Positions 1 to 5,098 of a stretch of 5,098 nucleotides of DNA are shown piece by piece (position 1 is the first letter of the stretch; every line of letters begins with the position of its first letter). A program made the position numbers and the translations under genes. The notes beneath the pieces are model-generated. The model saw only the letters and a list, made by a program, of their open reading frames with translations, searched no databases and was not told the origin of the DNA. Location: contig CALGHE010000040.1 of the NCBI GenBank assembly GCA_937915765.1, positions 1 to 5,098 of the forward strand. Reading direction: 5' to 3'. This DNA comes from an uncultured Bacteroidales bacterium. GTDB lineage: Bacteria; Bacteroidota; Bacteroidia; Bacteroidales; Paludibacteraceae.

Positions 1-940
1 TAGAAGTGCGTTCCAGCTTCTCCACCTCCTTCAGGAAGATCTCCTCAACCTTTTTGTCCCACTTTTTACCGGCCGCCTTTTCCCTCAAACTCTGAGCGTC
101 AGAACCTTCGTTCCCAAGCTCTTCCTGAATAGTCTTTATCTGCTGATTAAGGAAATACTCGCGCTGCTGCTGGTCAATATCAGCCTGGGTTTTAGCCTGG
201 ATTTCCAGTTTAATAGTAAGCATCTGCAGTTCCTTGTTCAAAATTTCAAGCAATGCGTAGCCTCTGCCCATCACGCTGTCAATTTGCAGAAGCCTCTGCT
301 TATCAGCCTGTTTTAGTCCGAAATTGGCGCAGATAAAATTAATCAGCACACCTGAGTTTTCTATATTTTTGATGGCGAACATAGCCTCAGGCGGCATTGA
401 CCCTGAGGCGCCCTTCACAATCTGAGCCGCCGTGTCCTTCAAAGAAGATAGCAATGCGTCAAACTCCTTAGATTCCTCTTCAGACGGCTTAACATCCTCC
501 TTCACCGAAACCTTTCCGTGTAAAAAAGGCGTTGTTTCCGTAATTTCAAGAAGTTCGACACGCTTTTTCCCCTGCAGTATAGCGGTAGTAGAGCCATCCG
601 GGAGCTCCAATATCTTTATAACCTGAGCCACCGACCCCACTGTATTCAGGTCTTCGATGCCAGGATCTTCCACATTAGAGTCCTTCTGAGAAAAAGCGCC
701 AATCACGCTCCTATTTTTGTATGCGTACCGAATAGCCGCGAGAGACTTCTTTCTGCCCAAAGCGACAGGCACGACCACGCCGGGAAACATAACAATATTC
801 CTCAGCGTGACAATTGGCATATCATCGCCTTCGCCCTCCTGCAAGTCAAAACTATCCTCTCCATCTGCAATAAGAGGGATAAATTCCGCCTCTTCGTCAT
901 GCAAATCTTCACGCAAGATACTTTCTATTTTTGTTGTCAT
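1..940 (-). CDS. lon: ATP-dependent protease Lon, N-terminal part (cut by window edge)
   Basis: N-terminal 313 residues of Lon, the cytoplasmic AAA+ serine protease that degrades misfolded and regulatory proteins. I translated the minus strand from ATG at 940-938; the frame stays open to the window edge with no frameshift. Residues 1-40 form an acidic extension, as is common in Bacteroidota Lon. The LON substrate-binding domain starts at about residue 41 (MPIVTLRNIVMFPGVVVPV) and runs to about 245. A helical coiled-coil segment follows with the hallmark DQQQREYFLNQQIKTIQEEL at 256-275. The AAA+ ATPase domain and the Ser-Lys protease domain lie outside the window; full-length Lon is usually around 800 residues. 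The start is well fixed: an in-frame TAA lies two codons upstream (946-944). There is no clear Shine-Dalgarno sequence, only an AT-rich stretch. It is codirectional with the leu operon but separated by a terminator and its own sigma-54-type promoter. Confidence 0.96.
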   Translation of the reverse strand, partial: MTTKIESILREDLHDEEAEFIPLIADGEDSFDLQEGEGDDMPIVTLRNIVMFPGVVVPVALGRKKSLAAIRYAYKNRSVIGAFSQKDSNVEDPGIEDLNTVGSVAQVIKILELPDGSTTAILQGKKRVELLEITETTPFLHGKVSVKEDVKPSEEESKEFDALLSSLKDTAAQIVKGASGSMPPEAMFAIKNIENSGVLINFICANFGLKQADKQRLLQIDSVMGRGYALLEILNKELQMLTIKLEIQAKTQADIDQQQREYFLNQQIKTIQEELGNEGSDAQSLREKAAGKKWDKKVEEIFLKEVEKLERTS

Positions 941-959
941 AACTTATAAATTCAATTTA

Positions 960-972
960 TGCCAAAATGTCA
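960..972 (-). promoter_or_regulatory. Imperfect palindrome TGACA-TTT-TGGCA before lon
   Basis: The minus strand reads TGACATTTTGGCA, two 5-nt half-sites around a 3-nt spacer, differing in one base from perfect symmetry. It lies 20 nt before the lon start codon, inside the predicted 5' leader. It has the same architecture as the palindrome at 1100-1112, and together with flanking bases the two make an 11-bp inverted repeat (964-974 against 1098-1108). I infer an operator for a dimeric regulator; which one is unknown. Confidence 0.4.
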
Positions 973-1002
973 GACTTTTTTACCTTTTCATTTTTTTGAT
1001 TT

Positions 1003-1014
1003 GGCAGACATGCC
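1003..1014. repeat. Short palindrome GGCA-GACA-TGCC in the lon leader
   Basis: Perfect 4-bp arms around a 4-nt spacer, preceded by TT on the plus strand, so it also carries a TTTGGCA half-site resembling those at 960-972. In RNA it would be a weak hairpin. It may be a third, degenerate operator half-site or may be chance; the arms are too short to decide. Confidence 0.2.
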
Positions 1015-1072
1015 TAACAAACCGCATTCCATTCAAAACTTTAGAACTGAATCATTCACGTAAATATATAGC

Positions 1073-1087
1073 GCAATTGTTGTGCCA
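1073..1087 (-). promoter_or_regulatory. Sigma-54 (RpoN) -24/-12 promoter for lon
   Basis: The minus strand reads TGGCAC-AACAA-TTGC, matching the sigma-54 consensus TGGCAC-N5-TTGCW at every fixed position except that a G follows TTGC. GG (1086-1085) and GC (1074-1073) are separated by exactly 10 nt, the strict spacing this sigma factor needs. It points at lon. Counting 12 nt on from the GC places the transcription start near 1061, giving a 5' leader of about 121 nt. Sigma-54 promoters need an AAA+ enhancer-binding activator, so lon would be conditionally induced. No convincing Bacteroides-type housekeeping promoter (TTTG at -33, TAnnTTTG at -7) was seen in the same region, though a degenerate one cannot be excluded. 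Confidence 0.7.
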
Positions 1088-1099
1088 AACTTTCAAATC

Positions 1100-1112
1100 T
1101 GACATTTTGTCA
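1100..1112 (-). promoter_or_regulatory. Perfect palindrome TGACA-N3-TGTCA upstream of the lon promoter
   Basis: The minus strand reads TGACAAAATGTCA, with perfect 5-bp arms and a 3-nt A/T spacer. Its centre is about 45 bp upstream of the start site predicted from the sigma-54 element. It resembles the site at 960-972, which differs by one arm base and the spacer orientation. Because this copy lies outside the predicted transcript while the other lies inside it, protein binding to DNA is more plausible than an RNA hairpin between them. It could bind a sigma-54 activator close to the promoter or a repressor; the regulator is not identifiable here. Confidence 0.45.
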
Positions 1113-1133
1113 TGTCCGGAGCTTTTTTTTCCG

Positions 1134-1170
1134 CAAAAACAAAGAGGCTCACCTAAACAAAGCGAGCCTC
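1134..1170 (-). terminator. Rho-independent terminator of the leu operon
   Basis: On the minus strand a perfect 7-bp stem, GAGGCTC (1170-1164) pairing with GAGCCTC (1150-1144), encloses a 13-nt loop and is followed directly by the T-rich tract TTTGTTTTTG. It lies about 50 nt after the leuB stop codon and upstream of the lon promoter. The loop is longer than usual and the tract is interrupted by one G, so it may be leaky. The plus strand has no T tract after the stem, so it works in one direction only. Confidence 0.75.
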
Positions 1171-1194
1171 CTGCAAAACCAAGTCATTGACAGC

Positions 1195-1214
1195 CGAGCC
1201 AAAACGACGGCTCG
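1195..1214 (-). other. Small hairpin just after the leuB stop
   Basis: CGAGCC (1214-1209) can pair with GGCTCG (1200-1195) around an 8-nt loop, 7 nt past the leuB stop codon. No T tract follows, so it is not a terminator on its own. Its arms share sequence with the terminator arms at 1144-1170, so the two structures could also pair with each other in alternative ways. It may protect the 3' end of the mRNA or help termination. Confidence 0.35.
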
Positions 1215-1221
1215 AAAATCA

Positions 1222-2289
1222 TCAGTCTATATAACCAACCAGCCACTCGCCCACTTCGCTTGTCTTATACGCTCTGCCGTTTCCGATAACAATATCCTCT
1301 GTAACCACGCCTTCCTTCATAGAAGCCTCAACAGCCTCGCGAATCAAAGCGCCCTCTTCCTTCAGGCCGAACGCATACTCAAACATCATAGCGGCAGAAA
1401 GCACCGTAGCCAACGGATTGGCGATGTTTTTACCTGCTGCTTGCGGATAAGAGCCGTGGATAGGCTCAAAGACCGACGTGTGCTCACCGACAGAAGCCGA
1501 GGCAAGCAAGCCCATCGAGCCTGTGATTACAGAACCTTCGTCAGTTAGAATATCGCCAAACATATTTTCAGTCACAATCACATCGAAGCGCTTCGGATTC
1601 TGAATCATCTGCATCGCCGCATTATCCACAAACATATATTCAGTTTCCACCTGCGGATATTTTTCCGCCACGACCTGCGCCACCTCTCTCCACAATCTTG
1701 AAGTGGCAAGCACATTGGCCTTGTCCACCACCGTCAGTTTTTTACGGCGCTTCATTGCGTACGTGTAGGCAAGGTCAAGGATTCTCATCACCTCTTCTTT
1801 TGAATAGACACACGTGTCGTAAGCCACAGAGCCGTCTTCGCTCCTTCCCTGCGGCCTGCCGAAATACAGACCTCCCGTAAGCTCTCTGATGCACATGAAG
1901 TCAGCCCCTTCAACCAGTTCGGCCTTCAACGGCGACTTATGCAACAACGACGGGAAAGTTGTTACCGGCCTGATATTAGCGAAAAGTCCCAGTTTCTTTC
2001 TCATTGCGAGCAACCCCTGCTCCGGGCGCACCTTAGCCGCCGGGTCATTATCGAACTTAGGGTCACCAACCGCGCCAAACAGCACGGCATCCGACCTCAT
2101 GCACAAGTCATGAGTCTCGTCAGGATAAGGCGAACCGACCGCGTCAATCGCGCAAGCGCCAACAAGCGCCGTTTCGCATGTCAGTTTATGTCCAAACTTG
2201 TCACACACTGCCTTTGTCACATCAAGAGCCACTTTTACAATCTCCGGGCCGATACCATCACCCGGAAGAACCGCTATATTTAAATTCAT
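1222..2289 (-). CDS. leuB: 3-isopropylmalate dehydrogenase
   Basis: Cytoplasmic enzyme that oxidatively decarboxylates 3-isopropylmalate to 2-oxoisocaproate in leucine synthesis; related enzymes also take 3-methylmalate to 2-oxobutyrate. At 355 residues it is full length. The cofactor-loop start LPGDGIGPEIV is at 8-18. Substrate arginines fit R97, R107 and R135 (CIRELTGG), followed by Y142, K190 (VDKANV), and metal-binding D222, D246 and D250 (FGDILTDEGS). Near the NAD adenosine site the usual HGSAPD-type motif reads HGSYPQ (278-283): the Asp that normally contacts the NAD ribose and sets NAD preference is Gln. I recall the same form in other Bacteroidales LeuB, so it is probably a lineage trait. 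It is the last gene of the operon, 32 nt after cimA. The gap is AT-rich with no Shine-Dalgarno sequence; the ATG directly precedes the conserved first strand. Confidence 0.96.
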   Translation of the reverse strand: MNLNIAVLPGDGIGPEIVKVALDVTKAVCDKFGHKLTCETALVGACAIDAVGSPYPDETHDLCMRSDAVLFGAVGDPKFDNDPAAKVRPEQGLLAMRKKLGLFANIRPVTTFPSLLHKSPLKAELVEGADFMCIRELTGGLYFGRPQGRSEDGSVAYDTCVYSKEEVMRILDLAYTYAMKRRKKLTVVDKANVLATSRLWREVAQVVAEKYPQVETEYMFVDNAAMQMIQNPKRFDVIVTENMFGDILTDEGSVITGSMGLLASASVGEHTSVFEPIHGSYPQAAGKNIANPLATVLSAAMMFEYAFGLKEEGALIREAVEASMKEGVVTEDIVIGNGRAYKTSEVGEWLVGYID

Positions 2290-2321
2290 AATCAGAACAA
2301 ATTAAAAATAAGTAAAAAAAA

Positions 2322-3836
2322 TCAGACCGACTCTATTTGGTTAAGCATCTTAACCGTAGCCTTGATAGCCGCCTCGGTCTGGTCGGCATCAAGTCCGTGA
2401 GTTTTAAAAACCTTTCCGTTAAACTTCCAAGTTATCGTTGTATGCACCAGCGCGTCTGTTTTTCCGCCAGGCGGAATGATAACCACATAGTCCAGCAGTT
2501 CCGGGATAGGCTTGTCCAGCTGTTTGTAAATCTTCCACAAAGCCTTTGTGAAGGCGTTGTACTGGCCGTCGCCCGGAGCTGTCTGCTGATACACTTCGCC
2601 ATCAACCTCCAGCGAGACCGTAGCCACCGGCCTCAGTCCGTGCGTCAGCGACAGAGAGTAGTTCACCACTTTGATATTTTGCTTAAGCACGTCATGTTTA
2701 AGCACGTCCGACACTATGTAAGGCAGTTCCTCCTGCGTCACGATCTGCTTTTTATCGCCAAGTTCGATAATACGTTTCGTAACTTTCAGCATAGACTCCT
2801 CGTCTATATTTATCCCAAGCACCTCCAGATTCTTCCGTATATTTGCCTTGCCGGACATTTTACCCAAAGCATACTCGCGCACCCTTCCGAAGCGTTCAGG
2901 ACGCAAGTCGCTGCAATACAGATTGCTCTTAGAATCTCCGTCTGCATGAACTCCTGCACACTGAGTGAAAACAGAGTCACCCACAACCGGCTTATTGTCC
3001 GGCACCCGTATTCCGGAGTAAGTCTCCACAAGCTTTCCAATCTGATACACCTTATCCTCCTTCAGTCCAGTGTCGCATTTCAGCTGGTCATGCAGCACCG
3101 CGAGCACGCTCGTCAGCGGAGCATTTCCGGCGCGTTCGCCAAGACCGTTCACAGTGACATGCACCCCGTGCACGCCAGCGTTCACAGCGGCAAAGACATT
3201 AGCCACGGCGAGGTCATAGTCATTATGCGCATGAAAGTCGAACCGAAGTTCCGGATAGCGTTTCAGGACAATGGAGCAAAACTCCGCCGTCTGCAACGGA
3301 TTCAGCACGCCAAGCGTGTCCGGAAGCATAAATCTCTGAACCGGAAGGTCAGCTAAAGCGTCAAGAAACTGGAACACATAATCCCTCGAACTGATCATGC
3401 CGTTGCTCCAATCTTCCAGATAAACATTTACAAAAAGTCCCATTTCATCGGCACTTTGCACTGCGGCTCGGACATTTGCGATATGCTGCTCCGGCGTTTT
3501 CTTCAGTTGTTCCGTAACGTGTCTGACCGAGCCTTTCGCCAGCAGATTCACAACCTTTCCGCCCGCATCCTTAATCCACCGCAACGACTCGCCTCCGTCA
3601 ATGAAGCCCAGCACCTCCACCTTGCCAAGATGCCCTTTCTCGTCTGCCCACTGACAGATACGCTTCACCGCCTCGAACTCGCCGTCAGAAACACGAGCCG
3701 AGCCCACCTCAACGCGCGGGATACCAAGTTCCTCCAGCAGGAAATGCGCAATCCCCAGTTTTTCCTGCATAGCGAAAGAGACACCAGAAGTCTGCTCGCC
3801 ATCCCGAAGTGTCGTGTCTAATATTTCAACATACAT
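2322..3836 (-). CDS. cimA: (R)-citramalate synthase, LeuA/CimA family
   Basis: Likely condenses pyruvate with acetyl-CoA to (R)-citramalate, the first step of the threonine-independent isoleucine route; the alternative is a second 2-isopropylmalate synthase. Length is 504 residues. A DRE-TIM catalytic barrel (about 1-275) opens with LDTTLRDGEQTSGVSF and carries the metal-ligand motif HAHND (202-206) and NGLGERAGNAPL (230-241). The LeuA-type C-terminal allosteric domain follows from about 390. From recalled work on the Leptospira interrogans enzyme, the catalytic R16/D17, the pyruvate pocket L81, L104, Y144, E146 and T179, and the acetyl-CoA/active-site H302, D304, N310 and Y312 all map to identical residues here: R11/D12, L76, L99, Y139, E141, T174, H297, D299, N305 and Y307. 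True LeuA uses smaller or polar residues in this pocket. Several isoleucine-site residues (Y426, Y450, I454, V464) also match, except N427 where Leptospira has Asp. The gene sits 27 nt after leuD, in the same frame beyond its TAA, with no Shine-Dalgarno sequence. Confidence 0.85.
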   Translation of the reverse strand: MYVEILDTTLRDGEQTSGVSFAMQEKLGIAHFLLEELGIPRVEVGSARVSDGEFEAVKRICQWADEKGHLGKVEVLGFIDGGESLRWIKDAGGKVVNLLAKGSVRHVTEQLKKTPEQHIANVRAAVQSADEMGLFVNVYLEDWSNGMISSRDYVFQFLDALADLPVQRFMLPDTLGVLNPLQTAEFCSIVLKRYPELRFDFHAHNDYDLAVANVFAAVNAGVHGVHVTVNGLGERAGNAPLTSVLAVLHDQLKCDTGLKEDKVYQIGKLVETYSGIRVPDNKPVVGDSVFTQCAGVHADGDSKSNLYCSDLRPERFGRVREYALGKMSGKANIRKNLEVLGINIDEESMLKVTKRIIELGDKKQIVTQEELPYIVSDVLKHDVLKQNIKVVNYSLSLTHGLRPVATVSLEVDGEVYQQTAPGDGQYNAFTKALWKIYKQLDKPIPELLDYVVIIPPGGKTDALVHTTITWKFNGKVFKTHGLDADQTEAAIKATVKMLNQIESV

Positions 3837-3863
3837 ACTAAAGATGTTTAGTTCGATTAAAAC

Positions 3864-4448
3864 TTAACGCTCACGCTCAAAACGCTCTATCAACTCCTTT
3901 TTGCTCAAAAGATAGTCAATATCGTCAAAACCATTGAGGAAGCACTCTCTCTTGTACGGATTGATGTCAAAATGTTCCGACTTGCCAGTTGCGTCGTTTG
4001 TCACGGTCTGAGTTTCAAGATTCACAGTGAGCGTTACGTTCGGGTCTTTCCCCACAGCCTCAAATATCTCGGCAAGGAACTCATCCGACACAACCACAGG
4101 AAGCACAAAGTTGTTCATTGCGTTATTTTTAAATATGTCTGCGAAGAAGCTTGACACCACCACTTTGAAACCATATCCGGCGATAGCCCATGCCGCATGC
4201 TCACGGCTTGAGCCGCTTCCGAAATTCTTGCCCGCCACTAAAATGTCGCCCGAATAGGCCGGGTCATTAAGCACGAAAGATTTGATAGGCTCTCCGTTAG
4301 AGTCGAACCTCCAGTCTCTGAAAAGATTATCTCCGAATCCCTCTTTTGAAGTAGCCTTAAGGAAACGAGCCGGTATTATCTGGTCTGTGTCCACATTCTC
4401 TATCGGAAGCGGAACCACCTTGCTTGTTATTGTACTGAACTTATCCAT
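3864..4448 (-). CDS. leuD: 3-isopropylmalate dehydratase small subunit
   Basis: Small (swivel-domain) subunit of isopropylmalate isomerase, which with LeuC interconverts 2- and 3-isopropylmalate through dehydration and rehydration; in citramalate-route organisms the same complex isomerises citramalate. At 194 residues it is complete. Hallmarks in order are NVDTDQIIPARFLK (18-31), the DWRFD segment (45-49), AGKNFGSGSSREHAAWAIAG (72-91) containing the substrate-binding GSGSSREHA loop, and FFADIFKNNAMNNFVLPV (101-118). The C-terminal helix (about 175-194) is highly charged. It starts 18 nt after the leuC stop. The gap is A-rich with a weak purine stretch (AGAAG) close to the ATG and no strong Shine-Dalgarno sequence. 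No truncation or missing motif is seen. Confidence 0.97.
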   Translation of the reverse strand: MDKFSTITSKVVPLPIENVDTDQIIPARFLKATSKEGFGDNLFRDWRFDSNGEPIKSFVLNDPAYSGDILVAGKNFGSGSSREHAAWAIAGYGFKVVVSSFFADIFKNNAMNNFVLPVVVSDEFLAEIFEAVGKDPNVTLTVNLETQTVTNDATGKSEHFDINPYKRECFLNGFDDIDYLLSKKELIERFERER

Positions 4449-4466
4449 ACTTCTGTTTTTTTTAAA

Positions 4467-5098
4467 TTACAACAAATCTCTTGGGTCTGTAATCACTCCT
4501 GTCACTGCAGCCGCAGCGGCCACGAGCGGACTTGCAAGAATAGTGCGGGCGCCAGGTCCTTGACGTCCTTCAAAATTTCTGTTAGAAGTTGACACCGCAT
4601 ATTTTCCGGCAGGCACCTTGTCTTCGTTCATCGCAAGGCAAGCCGAGCAGCCCGGCTGACGAATCTCGAACCCGGCCTCACGAAGTATATCTCCGAGTCC
4701 TTCCTCCTCTATAAGCCTCTCCACCTGCTTTGACCCGGGCACAAGCCACGCAACGACATCATCGGCCTTCTTACGGCCTTTGACAGCACCTGCAAACGCC
4801 CTGAAATCCTCTATGCGTCCATTGGTGCATGACCCCAGAAAAACATAGTCAACCTTATGGCCAAGCAGGGACTCCCCCGAGCGTAAATCCATATATTCCA
4901 ATGCCTTGGCAAAACTTCCCTCATCGCAGCCGACTGCCTCGGACGGAATGACTCCACCGACCGGCATACCCATACCAGGATTGGTTCCGTAGGTTATCAT
5001 CGGGCATATATCGTCTGCATTGAAATGATATTCCCGGTCAAAGACAGCATCCTCGTCGGTCTTAAAGGACGACCATTTTTCAATGCTGGCCTCAAGCG
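4467..5098 (-). CDS. leuC: 3-isopropylmalate dehydratase large subunit, C-terminal part (cut by window edge)
   Basis: The C-terminal 209 residues of the aconitase-family large subunit that binds the 4Fe-4S cluster and, with LeuD, isomerises isopropylmalate. The frame is open at the window edge and runs to TAA at 4469-4467; the ATG at 5000 is internal, because family-like sequence (EYHFNADDICP) continues upstream of it. The cluster cysteines are all visible: one in FLGSCTNGR and two in PGCSACLAMN. They lie 60 and 3 residues apart, the same spacing as in E. coli LeuC (C347, C407, C410). The NRNFEGRQGPGARTILASP motif and the AAAAAVTG tail follow. The visible part is about 45 percent of the usual length of roughly 465 residues. 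The N-terminal domains and the operon promoter lie outside the window. It is the first visible gene of the operon; leuD follows after 18 nt. Confidence 0.96.
   Translation of the reverse strand, partial: LEASIEKWSSFKTDEDAVFDREYHFNADDICPMITYGTNPGMGMPVGGVIPSEAVGCDEGSFAKALEYMDLRSGESLLGHKVDYVFLGSCTNGRIEDFRAFAGAVKGRKKADDVVAWLVPGSKQVERLIEEEGLGDILREAGFEIRQPGCSACLAMNEDKVPAGKYAVSTSNRNFEGRQGPGARTILASPLVAAAAAVTGVITDPRDLL

Noticed and set aside
957..972. Second possible sigma-54 site (TGGCAT on the minus strand just before lon)
   Set aside because: The GG is not followed by GC at the required 10-nt spacing, and a start there would leave almost no leader.
1003..1014. Sigma-54 reading of the GGCA-TGCC palindrome
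   Set aside because: GG and GC are only 7 nt apart on either strand, which does not fit.
717..1190. Plus-strand open frame of 157 codons over the lon start and its leader
   Set aside because: It runs antisense through the conserved N-terminus of Lon and then through the intergenic region; it has no recognisable family and a low-complexity Ser-rich composition.
2810..3040. Minus-strand frame of 76 codons inside cimA
   Set aside because: It is in a different frame of the same strand and is fully contained in a conserved gene.
2337..3356. Long plus-strand open frame (339 codons) antisense to cimA
   Set aside because: It lies fully opposite a strongly conserved gene, and the translation is rich in His, Arg and Leu with no family resemblance, as expected of a shadow frame in a codon-biased gene.
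3456..3821. Plus-strand open frame antisense to the cimA 5' end
   Set aside because: Shadow of the real gene; no start signal and no recognisable motif.
4282..4563. Plus-strand open frame across the leuC-leuD junction with a hydrophobic stretch resembling a membrane segment
   Set aside because: The hydrophobicity comes from reading the A-rich leuD leader and the Ala-rich LeuC tail in reverse; both flanks are coding on the other strand.
4998..5000. ATG at 5000 as the start of a short leuC
   Set aside because: The frame continues upstream to the window edge with sequence fitting LeuC, so this Met is internal.

Overview
This window looks like a chromosomal segment from a member of the Bacteroidota, most likely Bacteroidales. 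The evidence is the strong protein-level resemblance of Lon and of the leucine-pathway enzymes to that phylum, the AT-rich intergenic gaps without clear Shine-Dalgarno sequences, and moderate GC content in the genes. Genus cannot be fixed from the sequence alone.

Every gene is on the minus strand, so transcription runs from high to low coordinates. From right to left: the C-terminal part of leuC (5098-4467, cut by the window edge), complete leuD (4448-3864), a complete LeuA/CimA-family synthase that residue by residue resembles the (R)-citramalate synthase of Leptospira (3836-2322), and complete leuB (2289-1222). The gaps of 18, 27 and 32 nt imply one operon. A hairpin with a T-rich tail (1170-1134) closes it. 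A 281-nt intergenic region follows, and then the N-terminal 313 residues of the ATP-dependent protease Lon (940-1, cut by the window edge).

LeuCD and LeuB are the shared isomerase and dehydrogenase that act on 2-isopropylmalate (leucine route) and, in organisms with citramalate synthase, on citramalate (threonine-independent isoleucine route). With a CimA-type synthase inside the operon, it can be read as serving both branches: pyruvate + acetyl-CoA to 2-oxobutyrate, and the later steps of 2-isopropylmalate to 2-oxoisocaproate. No true LeuA is visible; it may lie upstream of leuC or elsewhere.

The least ordinary part is the leader of lon. It holds a textbook sigma-54 (-24/-12) promoter, TGGCAC-N5-TTGC with exact GG-N10-GC spacing. 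Two TGACA-N3-TG(T/G)CA palindromes lie either side of it, one centred near -45 and one just before the start codon. This suggests lon is an activator- or repressor-controlled sigma-54 gene here. I see no mobile elements, CRISPR arrays, RNA genes or anything that looks like an undescribed multi-gene system; the window is mainly core metabolism and housekeeping.
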